From positions 1 through 64,000 of the forward strand of contig PEAM01000019.1 of the NCBI GenBank assembly GCA_002753565.1: 64,000 bases of DNA. Reading direction: 5' to 3'. The DNA is from Magnetococcales bacterium. GTDB lineage: Bacteria; Pseudomonadota; Magnetococcia; Magnetococcales; JADFYX01. The position numbers were made by a program, and so were the translations under genes. Under the pieces are notes generated by a model. That model searched no databases, was not told the origin of the DNA, and worked only from the letters and a program-made list of their open reading frames with translations. Positions 54,001 to 61,784 of this stretch are shown piece by piece (position 1 is the stretch's first letter; each line of letters opens with the position of its first letter).

Positions 54001-55843
54001 GGGTGCTGCCATGGTTGCCCTGTTTGTGTGCGGCGACGACCATGGGAAAGCGGATGTAGGGTTTGGTAAAGTTTAAAAACTTCTCCCGGTCCGGAGAGTG
54101 CATGACCGCCGGGAGGATATCCAGGCCACCCTCCTTAACCTGTTGTATCACCTCTTGCCAGCTTAGCTGGGTGGCCGGCTCCAGTCGAATACCCAGCTGG
54201 CTGGATATCCAGTCGGTGTACCCGGAGCTGATCCCTTTATGAAGCCCCTCTTCCAAAAACTCAAAAGGGGGCCACGCCCTATCCACGCCCATACGCAGTT
54301 CAGGATGGGTTGCAATCCACAGCCGCTCATTGGGGGTCAGTCTTACCCTGTTTTTATCGGTTGTTGAGAGGGTGAACCATTTTTGGAAAATCTCATTACG
54401 CTCATCGTCAGTGATGGCATCCAGCCCTTTTTGTAAGATAGACGCCAGAATGGGTTCATCAATCCGAGAGAAAAAATGCATGGGGGAGGCTTTGAAAACG
54501 GTCTGGCTGATACCTCTGAGGCCGATGATGGCGTTGTCTAAAATCACCTTTTCCGCCGCCATCTGTGCCTCCATCAAGGCGTCCGCCTCGCCGTTCAACA
54601 CCGCATTGATGGAGTCGATCAAGCTGGGGGTTTCGATGATGGTGGCCTTGGGGTAGCGTTTTTTCAACTTGGGAATGGTGCCATATCCCTTCACAACCGC
54701 AATCCGTCCCTGGGCCAGATCTTCCAGGCTGTGCAGGGACCGGTTCTCCTCTTTGACATAGAGGAACTCTCGACCGTAAAAAAAGGGTTTGGAGTAGAGC
54801 CCGTAGGTTGCCCGTTCTTCGGTGTAGTAGGTGAGGGGCAGAAGATCGATGCTTTTTTGTTTCAGCCCATTGAGCAGAGTGCTCCAGGCATCGCTGACAA
54901 TTTCACCTTTAAGTCCGGTCTTCTCCAGCACCTTGTTGAGAAAATCTCCCCCCACACCACTGGCATGGCCCGGCTTGTCGGAAAAAATGTAGGGGGTCCA
55001 CTCCTCCACACCGATGCGTATCACATGTTCCCGTACCCAACGATCCTCCTCCAGAGTCAGGGGGATGATCCGTTGCTTTTGATAGGTCTCCCACCGTTTG
55101 TTGATCTGCTTTTTTTCCTGCTCGGAGAGTTGAGCCATCCCCCGGTTGATCTGTTCGAGGAGGGGCTGGTTACCCTTTTGGGTGGCCACATGCCATCGAT
55201 TGCTTTTGATGGGATGGCCTTTGTCAGCGACAAAGTGGCTGTCAAGGCCGCTCTTTTTCATGTGGTAGAGGGCGGAATGGGCGTCACTGGCAAAAACCAA
55301 CAGATCTTTCTGTTTGAGAGCCTCCATCAGTTGCTGAAAAGATGGATAGGAGATGATGGCGGCTGTTGGCTGTTGTTGTTTGAGATACCCCTCTAGGAAG
55401 CCCCCGGTAATGACACCGATTCGGTAGGCTTTGAAATCTATTTGAGAAGACGGTTTTGGCAGATCTTTGTGATAGAAGAACAGACTGTCGGACTGATGAA
55501 GATCGATACCGAAATCGAGGTACTGTTCTCTTTCCTGGCTCACATGAAGACCGGCATGGGCATCCGCTTTCCCCTCACGGACCATGGACAGGGTTTGATG
55601 CCAAGGGGCTGGAATATAGCGTACCTTTTGGGCGGTTTTCTCTTCCCACAATCGCCAATGGTCTATGATCAGCCCCTCGGGCTTGCCCTTTTCATTCTGA
55701 TATTGAAAGGGGGTGCAGTCTTGACAAAAGACCACGGAGAGGGGAGCGGTTGTCGGGGTGGCGTGAAGGGTGGAGGAAAAAGAGAAGGTGACCAACAGCC
55801 AGAGAGAGAGAACCCAGTATTTGGTGTGAAAGAGCTTAAGCAC
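51098..55843 (-). CDS. SiaA-like PP2C phosphatase with three binding domains and two hemerythrins
   Basis: The 1581-residue protein starts at GTG 55843 behind GAAGG, with a signal peptide ending near T-L-H-A. Three SBP_bac_3-type solute-binding domains lie at about 30-265, 285-505 and 515-740. A membrane helix (about 755-778) precedes PAS-type domains (about 800-1040, the second with T-D-Q-N-G-V-I-E-Y-V-N). A SpoIIE/PP2C domain (about 1060-1290) has G-G-D-I-Y, G-D-C-T-G-H-G and R-R-D-D-L-S. Two hemerythrins (about 1307-1430 and 1453-1575) each have H-F-R-H-E and late H-I-H-x-V-D. The PP2C part resembles SiaA, which dephosphorylates SiaC. Hemerythrin's di-iron site suggests O2 or NO control. 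Confidence 0.88.
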   Translation of the reverse strand: MLKLFHTKYWVLSLWLLVTFSFSSTLHATPTTAPLSVVFCQDCTPFQYQNEKGKPEGLIIDHWRLWEEKTAQKVRYIPAPWHQTLSMVREGKADAHAGLHVSQEREQYLDFGIDLHQSDSLFFYHKDLPKPSSQIDFKAYRIGVITGGFLEGYLKQQQPTAAIISYPSFQQLMEALKQKDLLVFASDAHSALYHMKKSGLDSHFVADKGHPIKSNRWHVATQKGNQPLLEQINRGMAQLSEQEKKQINKRWETYQKQRIIPLTLEEDRWVREHVIRIGVEEWTPYIFSDKPGHASGVGGDFLNKVLEKTGLKGEIVSDAWSTLLNGLKQKSIDLLPLTYYTEERATYGLYSKPFFYGREFLYVKEENRSLHSLEDLAQGRIAVVKGYGTIPKLKKRYPKATIIETPSLIDSINAVLNGEADALMEAQMAAEKVILDNAIIGLRGISQTVFKASPMHFFSRIDEPILASILQKGLDAITDDERNEIFQKWFTLSTTDKNRVRLTPNERLWIATHPELRMGVDRAWPPFEFLEEGLHKGISSGYTDWISSQLGIRLEPATQLSWQEVIQQVKEGGLDILPAVMHSPDREKFLNFTKPYIRFPMVVAAHKQGNHGSTLNALKKKRVGVVAGYVTEEILRRDHPHIIRVPYPTLQEALQALSDAQIHAVFDNLGAITYQMDQLKTDTIKIADATNYNFELAIGVRKDWPELVAILDKTLAFMTKEQHAAIRNSWLAVEVNFGTNLSTILYWAIPLVLLTAIILFFILSWNRRLGQEVHERRRAELELAQKSNLLEAILANLQQGLIAYDQDFRLIVCNDQMRAIRKMPEALSKPGSTFEAWVRHDAQMGEFGPGDVEEIVQNLLKKAMNEASHHLERSRPDGSIIEIQGGALPGGGFVSTFTDITQRKESEANLKKLSIAVEESPVSVIITDQNGVIEYVNKKFSQTTGYSPLEALGKKTSLLSSGKTDPTIYQQMWSTLSTGKLWRGVLLNQRKNGALYWKQISIAPIRDEAGKITHFVSVGEDITKQKKMAEERDQAMNLIASSIQYASRIQRSILPTETVLQESFADYFVLWKPRDTVGGDIYWHRSWGNGSLIMLGDCTGHGVPGAFITLIANGALDEAYLETPPGDPAALLQRMHQLIQSSLGQGENGSGTSDDGIEIGACFLSDTQGCLIFAGARFDLFILQDNQVEIIKGTKSGLGYRGIATDIQFTNHAIDTIPQQTFYMTSDGLIDQIGGEKRRSFGKKRFMSLIATHGDKPLSKQKELFLQALEQFQGKQKRRDDLSVIGFKCLPPTGLITNANLIEMDHSLLVGFKPIDDDHQRLFSMINKLNNAIIQGHDREAILAILSELIDYTAWHFRHEDRLMQVNDYPEQEKHRDNHKMLVDEVLKIEQDIRENNRDVSTDLMLFLLEWLNGHIHQVDKKLADFLNTLDTVQVADKGEQGEQEPFFVLDASLMVGFAAIDDDHQKLVDLINQLHFALDKNLGYGEIFDSLNQLVDYTSWHFRHEERLMQSNDYPNMIDHKTEHEALISKVNQIRNQFMADDKAAPNELNFLIKNWLINHIHEVDHKLATFLSRRKRVLL

Positions 55844-56005
55844 TTAAACCTTCAGTTGTTGCGCAGTGGTTGATGGGTGTTGAAAACACGAGGGATGGAC
55901 GGGACATCTTCATCGGAGCGTATCCACACACCAATAACCTACCATTCTACCTGTTTTTCTGGTTATCTTCACCTCTAAAAATAGTGTGAGGAGACAACGC
56001 CCTTG

Positions 56006-56992
56006 TCAGGAGTCCCTGAACAGTTCGACAATGGTGAGATCATCATCGATTTCGGCCCCCTTTCCGATAAAGCGGTTGAGGGAGGTGACGATCTGTTCAA
56101 GGGGTGTTTCCGTTGCCAGATAGTCAGCCAGCAGATCCCCAAGCCGTTCGATACCAAACATCTCCTCCTTTTGGTTTCTCGGCTCGATGATGCCATCGGT
56201 AAAAAAGAAGATATGGTCCCCCGGTTCCAGATGGATAACGGTCCTTTGCCAGTGTTGACTCTTGTTCTCTGTCAGCCCCAGTGGAAAACTGTTGGAGGGG
56301 ATCAGACTGTGAAGATGGTTGTTTCGAAACAGCATCCCATCCGGTATGCCACCGTTCCAGATGGAAAGCTGCCAGGAAGATTCGTCCAACTCCAACATGG
56401 TGGCCGCCAGATAGATCCCGGTAGGGAGTCTCTCTCGCAAGCGATGGTTGATCTCGGCCAGAATCACCAGCGGGGCGAACCCTTTATGGGTCATGGCGTG
56501 GAAGACATCGGAAACTTCCGGTCCGACAATGGCGGCTGGAAGACCGTGGCCGGTGATATCACCCAACAGAATGTGACGGACTCTGTCCGGCCTTCGGGAG
56601 GAGAAGAGAATGTCTCCTGAGGCTTTATCTACCGGCTGCAGCAGATGGTGGATGCCCTCCCCATCAAACCGGGTGTTGGAGTGCATCTTGGTGAGAATCT
56701 CCTCGACCAGTTCCTGATCCATGGAGAGCTTGTCTTGATGGCGGCGCAGATGGGCCAGGGTGTTGGTCAGCAGCTGTTCGGAGTTACGCAGGGCAAGCTG
56801 ATTGCGATCGCTGATTCGGTTGAGGCGGACAGATTGGCGGTGGAGTTTTTTGTAGGCGTTGACCAGCTCCGAAAAGGCGGAACGCAGCTCGGGTAGAGGG
56901 GTCGCCTCTTGTTGCAGCAGAGCGGCCGCCCGATGGATGATGCGCTCCTCCTGGTCAAACAGGCCGGACGCCCTTTTTTTGGGGGGAGCCAT
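56006..56992 (-). CDS. PP2C/SpoIIE-type phosphatase with SDR helix
   Basis: The 328-residue protein starts at ATG 56992; a TTG at 57037 is an alternative. Residues 47-63 repeat Y-K-K-L-x5-R-L-x-R-x-S-D-R at the same spacing as the HD-GYP protein. A coiled segment follows, and then a SpoIIE domain (about 110-325) with G-D-I-T-G-H-G, F-F-T-D-G-I-I-E and D-D-L-T. It may dephosphorylate a STAS or SiaC-type protein, and the shared helix suggests the same adaptor contacts it. It is coupled to the receiver gene, ten bases after its stop. No membrane or signal region is visible. Confidence 0.85.
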   Translation of the reverse strand: MAPPKKRASGLFDQEERIIHRAAALLQQEATPLPELRSAFSELVNAYKKLHRQSVRLNRISDRNQLALRNSEQLLTNTLAHLRRHQDKLSMDQELVEEILTKMHSNTRFDGEGIHHLLQPVDKASGDILFSSRRPDRVRHILLGDITGHGLPAAIVGPEVSDVFHAMTHKGFAPLVILAEINHRLRERLPTGIYLAATMLELDESSWQLSIWNGGIPDGMLFRNNHLHSLIPSNSFPLGLTENKSQHWQRTVIHLEPGDHIFFFTDGIIEPRNQKEEMFGIERLGDLLADYLATETPLEQIVTSLNRFIGKGAEIDDDLTIVELFRDS

Positions 56993-57002
56993 GGGGGAGA
57001 CT

Positions 57003-57395
57003 CTATCGACCGAAGTTTTTCTGTTTGATCTCTTCAATTTCAGCGATCAAACGGGGTGTATCCTGGCCCTTTCGGATAAAATCGATGGCGCCGGCATCGA
57101 AAGAGAAGTCCAAGGTCTGTTTGGGGTCGGTGGCTGTTAACATGGCGATGCGGGAGTTGGGGGACTCTTGTCGAATGATCTTCAAGGCGTCAATCCCGTC
57201 CATGTAGGGCATCTCAATATCGAGGATGGTCAGGTCGGGTTGGTGTTGCCTGAACAGGGTGACCGCCTCCTGCCCATCCTCCCCCCGGGCAATGATATCA
57301 AAGTCCAGCTCTGCCAGGATGAGGGATAACGCTTCGAGAATGAGGGGATCGTCATCTACGATCAGGGCCGTTGGTTTTTTTGGGGTCTGGTTCAT
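57003..57395 (-). CDS. Single-domain response regulator
   Basis: This is a 130-residue receiver domain with V-D-D-D at the acidic pocket, the phospho-acceptor in L-D-I-E-M-P-Y-M-D-G and the Lys in I-R-K-G. ATG 57395 follows AGAGG; an upstream GTG at 57413 lacks spacing. It has no output domain, so it works like CheY or Spo0F, and it probably regulates the PP2C phosphatase just downstream. It is the first gene of that two-gene unit. The nearby hybrid kinases are candidate phosphodonors. Confidence 0.9.
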   Translation of the reverse strand: MNQTPKKPTALIVDDDPLILEALSLILAELDFDIIARGEDGQEAVTLFRQHQPDLTILDIEMPYMDGIDALKIIRQESPNSRIAMLTATDPKQTLDFSFDAGAIDFIRKGQDTPRLIAEIEEIKQKNFGR

Positions 57396-57434
57396 GCTTG
57401 TTATCCTCTCCACTTTGGCTCTCCTCCCTCCTCA

Positions 57435-57660
57435 TCAGGGGTTGAGGTAGGGGCGGTATTTCTGGTTGTCCTTCTTGATGTACCCCTTCAACCAGGTCTC
57501 CTAACAGAGGGAGACAATTCGGTGGTCGATGGCCTCTCTCTACTCCAGGCTACCAGAGTTGAAACGGGTGCGGTAGTTTTTCAGGGTGGTGTAGATCAAG
57601 TTGTGGCACTTTTCATGCTCCTGGTAGCCGTTATCTGGGATATGGAGTGGATTCGGCAGC
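57435..57660 (-). pseudogene. Decayed hemerythrin-like gene
   Basis: In one minus-strand frame, with two in-frame TAG codons (57540-57542 and 57501-57503), the 3' end reads as a hemerythrin-like tail. It has Y-Q-E-H-E-K-C-H-N-L, then N-Y-R-T-R-F-N-S-G-S-L-E before the first TAG, and E-T-W-L-K-G-Y-I-K-K-D-N-Q-K-Y after the second. The N-terminal part with the H-x3-H-E pair cannot be found, so the gene is truncated and stopped. It lies near the SiaA-like protein, which has two intact hemerythrins. The rest of the gap to 57839 shows no gene. Confidence 0.6.
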
Positions 57661-57839
57661 TTGGTTGACCATCCTATCAAGAGGTGGCACCAAGAGAAAA
57701 GATTACCTGTATGAGAGGGGATGACATCAAGAGAAAGGTTACCCTGCTGTTTCTCTCATATAAAAATTGACGTAAGTTAGGGATTCAGGGATGATAGCGG
57801 TTTTTTATGGGTTAAGGTATCCAGTAGTGGGAATGACAG

Positions 57840-58598
57840 ATGCGTGATGGTTCAGATCAAAAAACCGGTTATTGGCAGGTGGTTCGCCTTGTTCACCGAG
57901 CGTGGCGTTATCGGCTTGGTCGGGATAAACAGGAGATTTCAACCCTGCTCAACCACCTGAAGCCGGGGCAGTGTGCGGTGGATATCGGTGCCCATAAAGG
58001 GGCCTATACCTACTGGATGCAGCGGGCTGTGGGCCGTGAGGGATCGGTGGTGGCGTTTGAACCCCAACCGCTGTTGGCTCAGCGGTTGACGGGGTTGATG
58101 AAAAAAATGGCTATTAGTCATGTGACCATCGAACAGATGGGGCTGTCGGACCAGGCGGCCATGGGGGAGCTCCATATTCCCGGCGATGGCAGCCCTTCCC
58201 CGGGGGCCAGTCTGGTGGGTCAATCCATAACCGGACCCCAGACCACGGTTTCTCAGGTGAAGCTGGAGACCCTGGATGGTTATTTTGCCAACAGAGGCCG
58301 GGTCCACCTGATCAAATGTGATGTGGAAGGTCATGAGTTGGCGGTTTTTAAAAGTGGCATCAAGCTGCTGAAGAGAGACCGCCCCCTGATACTGTTTGAG
58401 TGCGAATCCCGGCACCAGTCGGGACATACCGTGGCGGATGTTTTTCAATTTTTGGTCGAGTTGGGCTATCAGGGGCGCTTTTATGATCGAGGCGAATCTT
58501 ACCCCATCTCAGCTTTTCGTGCCGAGATGCAGGCCAACCCCGGCAGTCGGGCGTATGTGAATAACTTTATCTTTACCCACCCTGCAACCCCCGAGTAG
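57840..58598 (+). CDS. FkbM-family methyltransferase
   Basis: The 252-residue protein has the SAM-binding motif V-D-I-G-A-H-K-G-A-Y-T at about 43-53 and the FkbM-type L-I-K-C-D-V-E-G-H-E-L near 159-169. FkbM proteins O-methylate sugars or natural products. It starts the second glycan locus, 2 bp before a GT2 gene with which it is presumably co-transcribed. The first 40 residues look like a helical extension. It may methylate a nonulosonate or other glycan residue. Acceptor and position are not predictable. Confidence 0.85.
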   Translation: MRDGSDQKTGYWQVVRLVHRAWRYRLGRDKQEISTLLNHLKPGQCAVDIGAHKGAYTYWMQRAVGREGSVVAFEPQPLLAQRLTGLMKKMAISHVTIEQMGLSDQAAMGELHIPGDGSPSPGASLVGQSITGPQTTVSQVKLETLDGYFANRGRVHLIKCDVEGHELAVFKSGIKLLKRDRPLILFECESRHQSGHTVADVFQFLVELGYQGRFYDRGESYPISAFRAEMQANPGSRAYVNNFIFTHPATPE

Positions 58599-58600
58599 CG

Positions 58601-59383
58601 ATGGATGCCAACAGTAAAAAGCTGCCTCTTAGCGTCACCATCATCACCCTGAACGAGTCGGACGCCCTGCCGGCCTGTCTGGAGAGTGTCGCCTTTGCGG
58701 AGGATCTTGTCGTGGTGGATTCGGGCAGTACCGATGATACGCTGCAGATAGCCCAGAGTATGGGGGCACGGGTTTTCTCTCAGCCGTGGCTGGGCTATGG
58801 TCAGCAGAAAAATTTTGCTGTCGATCAGGCGCGCCATGATTGGGTGTTGTGTCTGGATGCCGACGAGCGGGTTGATCCCCTTTTAAGAGCAAGTATCGAG
58901 ACGGCACTCTCTCATCCCAACCCCCCATTCAACGGCTATCAGATCGCCCGCCGCAACCATTTTTTGGGTCGGGGGCTGAAACACGGTTTTGGTTACCCTG
59001 ACATCAATATCCGCTTAATGAACCGTCACCGTGGTCGCTGGACCGAGCCATCGGTCCATGAGTACATTCAGGTGACGGGCCCGGTGGGTAGGTTGGATGG
59101 GGATCTGCTGCACTTTTCTGCCGAAAATTTTCAGCAATATCTGGAGAAGCACAACCGCTATACCACCCTCCAGGCACAGATGTTGATGGCCCATCCACCC
59201 CGCTGGTTGCGACTGAAAATGGTGGTGAATCCCCTGGTCTGTTTTATCAAGGGGTATGTGATCAAACGGGCCTTTTTAGATGGCCTTCCGGGGCTGGTCC
59301 ATACGGTCTGCCACTGTTTTACCACCTTTACCAAATATGCCAAACTCTACGAATCCCTTCTTCGAGAGAAGAGAGCGGGGTAA
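58601..59383 (+). CDS. Family 2 glycosyltransferase (WaaE/KdtX-like)
   Basis: The 260-residue cytoplasmic GT-A protein has S-V-T-I-I-T-L-N-E near 11-19, V-V-D-S-G-S-T-D-D-T near 37-46 and the metal-binding L-D-A-D-E-R near 84-89. W-T-E-P-S-V-H-E-Y is similar to LPS core beta-glucosyltransferases of the WaaE/KdtX type. Donor and acceptor are not determined. It follows the FkbM gene immediately (2-bp gap) and precedes a gap of 195 bases with a short leader frame. A role in core or flagellar glycan assembly is likely. Confidence 0.85.
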   Translation: MDANSKKLPLSVTIITLNESDALPACLESVAFAEDLVVVDSGSTDDTLQIAQSMGARVFSQPWLGYGQQKNFAVDQARHDWVLCLDADERVDPLLRASIETALSHPNPPFNGYQIARRNHFLGRGLKHGFGYPDINIRLMNRHRGRWTEPSVHEYIQVTGPVGRLDGDLLHFSAENFQQYLEKHNRYTTLQAQMLMAHPPRWLRLKMVVNPLVCFIKGYVIKRAFLDGLPGLVHTVCHCFTTFTKYAKLYESLLREKRAG

Positions 59384-59544
59384 AAGGGGGGGAGAAGAGT
59401 GTTGGGGTGGGCTTGACACGCTCTGGGGATTCCTTTAGCTTGACAGGCAAAATCTGTTATTGAGACTTGGAAACAGGTCGGATCAAGACCTCCATTTCAG
59501 CTGTAACCAACCCGGAACCACCCTAAAAAGAGTAGAGCCATACC

Positions 59545-59586
59545 ATGTTAGATAACCCCGTCGCCACCCCCGCCTGCCATGAGTGA
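59545..59586 (+). other. Possible 13-codon leader frame overlapping the dehydratase start
   Basis: ATG at 59545 opens a frame of 13 codons (M-L-D-N-P-V-A-T-P-A-C-H-E) whose TGA at 59584-59586 lies just inside the dehydratase gene, whose ATG at 59579 has no ribosome-binding site. Re-initiation from this leader would explain translation. It could also be chance. Confidence 0.3.
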
Positions 59587-60634
59587 CATCTCCCCGAACT
59601 ACCAAGGAAAAAGCGTTATGGTTACCGGAGCTTGCGGTACCATCGGCGCCATGTTGGTGGAGGCCCTTTTGGCGTTGGATGTCGCCTATGTTCTGGCCTT
59701 TGACAACAACGAATCGGAGATCTTCTTCCTGGGGGAGCGTTATAAGGATGATCTCCGCTTTGAGGCCTTTGTTGGTGATGTGCGGGATCTGACCAAGCTG
59801 CAACGGTGCATGTCCGGTATCGACATTGTATTTCATGGGGCCGCCCTGAAAAATGTTGTTGTCTGTGAGCGTTCGCCTTTTGATGCCGTACAGAGTAACA
59901 TTCTTGGGGTCGAGAATATTGTCAATGCTGCCCTGGATAATCAGGTGGAGCGGGTGCTTTTCATGAGCTCTGACAAGGCCGTCAACCCCACCAACGTCAT
60001 GGGAACCTCCAAGTTGATGGGGGAGAGAATCATGACCGCTGCCATGAATCTGCGTAATCGCCAACAGACTCTGTTGATGACCAGCCGTTTTGGCAACGTC
60101 TTGGGGTCTCAGGGGTCGGTGTTGCCGGTCTTTGCTGAGCAGATCCGCCAGGGTGGGCCGGTTACGCTCACCGATCCCGGCATGACCCGTTTTATCATGA
60201 CCGACCGTCAGGCGGTCAACCTGGTGATGCGGGCGGCGGTTTTGGGGCAGGGGGGTGAGGTGTTTGTGACCAAAATGCCGGTGTTGCGTATTCTGGATCT
60301 GGCCCGTGCCATGATCCAAATCTTGGCGCCGATTCATGGTTATGCCCCGGCCCAGATTGAGATCACCACTATTGGCAGCAAACCGGGCGAGAAAATTTTT
60401 GAAGAGCTTCTGGCCGACGAGGAGGTGCGACGGACTGTCGATCTGGATGACCATTTTGTGGTGCTTCCGGCCTTCCAGAACCTCTACGACACCATGGACT
60501 TCAGCTATAGCCAGCAGACCGGCGAGAAGGTAGACCGCTCTTATCGATCGGATCATGAGACCCTGATGACCGAGGAGGAGGTGAAGCAATTTTTACTGGA
60601 GCAGAAGGTGTTGGAAGCCTACATGGAGGTGTAA
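59579..60634 (+). CDS. Second nucleotide-sugar 4,6-dehydratase (FlaA1/PseB/LegB type)
   Basis: The 351-residue SDR has T-G-A-C-G-T-I-G at 16-23 and D-K-A-V-N-P-T-N-V-M141-G-T-S-K145, the MxxxK form of the active site seen in FlaA1/PseB/LegB. Gene order with a synthase and hydrolysing 2-epimerase points to nonulosonate or other diamino sugar production. It is a diverged paralogue of the copy at 5747, lacking that protein's N-terminal extension and having a longer tail. ATG 59579 is chosen; it lacks a clear ribosome-binding site and may depend on an upstream short frame. A sugar-nucleotide epimerase lies 2 bp downstream. Confidence 0.85.
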   Translation: MSDISPNYQGKSVMVTGACGTIGAMLVEALLALDVAYVLAFDNNESEIFFLGERYKDDLRFEAFVGDVRDLTKLQRCMSGIDIVFHGAALKNVVVCERSPFDAVQSNILGVENIVNAALDNQVERVLFMSSDKAVNPTNVMGTSKLMGERIMTAAMNLRNRQQTLLMTSRFGNVLGSQGSVLPVFAEQIRQGGPVTLTDPGMTRFIMTDRQAVNLVMRAAVLGQGGEVFVTKMPVLRILDLARAMIQILAPIHGYAPAQIEITTIGSKPGEKIFEELLADEEVRRTVDLDDHFVVLPAFQNLYDTMDFSYSQQTGEKVDRSYRSDHETLMTEEEVKQFLLEQKVLEAYMEV

Positions 60635-60635
60635 G

Positions 60636-61784
60636 ATGCGGATATTGATTCTGGGTGGAGATGGCTATCTGGGCTGGCCTACATCCATGTATCTGGCCGG
60701 CCAAGGGCATCAGGTGATGGTAGTGGACAACTATCTGCGTCGGCAGATCTGCCTGGAGCAGGGTTTGACCCCCCTGATTGCCGTTCCGGACCTTCATCAG
60801 CGTTGTCAACAGTGGCTAAAGAGCCACGGCAGCAGGATTGAGTTTGCAGTAGGGGATGTGACCGACTACCCCTTTTTGCTGGGGATTTTTCAGCGATTTG
60901 AGCCAGAGGTGGTGATTCACTATGCCGAGCAGCCTTCGGCGCCTTACTCCATGATGGGCTATCGAGAGGCCCGTCTCACCGTCAGCAATAACCTGATCAG
61001 TACCCTCAATGTTGCCTACGCCGTGCGGGAGACCAACCCGGCCTGTCATATTATCAAGCTGGGTACCATGGGGGAGTATGGCACCCCCAACATCGACATC
61101 GAAGAGGGCTTTATCGACCTGGAACACAAGGGCCGTTCCGATCGGCTGCTTTTTCCCCGTCAAGCTGGCTCTCTCTATCACACCACCAAAATTCAAGATA
61201 CCGACCTGCTCTATTTTTATGTGCGGGTTTGGGGGTTGCGGGTCACCGACCTGATGCAGGGGCCGGTTTATGGCCTGATGACACCAGAGATGGGGGACGA
61301 CCCCAAGCTGTTCACCTTTTTTAACTATGACGAGCAGTTTGGTACTGTACTCAACCGTTTTATGGTGCAGGCGGTGGCTGGCATTCCCCTGACGGTTTAT
61401 GGCAAGGGGGGGCAGACTCGAGGCTATCTTAATTTGATGGATGTGTTGCAGTGTGTCCGCTTGGCCGTGGAAAAGGGGGCGGCTCCGGGAGAGATGCAGA
61501 TTTTCAACCAGTTTACCGAGACGTTCAGCGTCAACCAACTGGCCGAGAAGGTACAGCGGGTTGGTGGTGCCATGGGGCTGGATGTACAGATTAAATCTCT
61601 TCCCAATCCCCGTAAGGAGTTGGAGGAGCACTACTACAATCCGGTCCATAAGGCGTTGACCGACCTGGGGCTGACCCCCAACCTGCTTACCGATGAGGTC
61701 ATCGCCGGCATGTTAACCCAGGCCCAACGCTATCGGGACGCCATTCAGCCAGCCTTTATCCAGCCAAAAACCCAGTGGAAATGA
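60636..61784 (+). CDS. UDP-sulfoquinovose synthase-like epimerase (SQD1 family)
   Basis: The 382-residue SDR opens with I-L-G-G-D-G-Y-L-G-W-P-T (NAD site) and has K-L-G-T-M-G-E-Y-G-T-P-N-I-D-I-E-E-G at about 141-158. T144, Y181 and K185 match the catalytic Thr, Tyr and Lys of plant SQD1. V-Y-G-K-G-G-Q-T-R-G-Y also fits. SQD1 makes UDP-sulfoquinovose from UDP-glucose and sulfite. In this organism sulfite is an intermediate of dsr-driven sulfur oxidation. A sulfated or related sugar in a surface glycan is therefore plausible. GGAGG lies upstream. ATGA overlap couples it to the next synthase. A different uronate-type substrate cannot be excluded. Confidence 0.85.
   Translation: MRILILGGDGYLGWPTSMYLAGQGHQVMVVDNYLRRQICLEQGLTPLIAVPDLHQRCQQWLKSHGSRIEFAVGDVTDYPFLLGIFQRFEPEVVIHYAEQPSAPYSMMGYREARLTVSNNLISTLNVAYAVRETNPACHIIKLGTMGEYGTPNIDIEEGFIDLEHKGRSDRLLFPRQAGSLYHTTKIQDTDLLYFYVRVWGLRVTDLMQGPVYGLMTPEMGDDPKLFTFFNYDEQFGTVLNRFMVQAVAGIPLTVYGKGGQTRGYLNLMDVLQCVRLAVEKGAAPGEMQIFNQFTETFSVNQLAEKVQRVGGAMGLDVQIKSLPNPRKELEEHYYNPVHKALTDLGLTPNLLTDEVIAGMLTQAQRYRDAIQPAFIQPKTQWK

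Noticed and set aside
57501-57542. The two TAG codons in the hemerythrin remnant as recoded (pyrrolysine-like) positions
   Set aside because: The remnant also lacks its N-terminal half, and nothing else points to pyrrolysine use; decay is simpler.
59483-60589. Minus-strand frame opposite the second dehydratase
   Set aside because: The coding strand carries SDR motifs; this frame does not.
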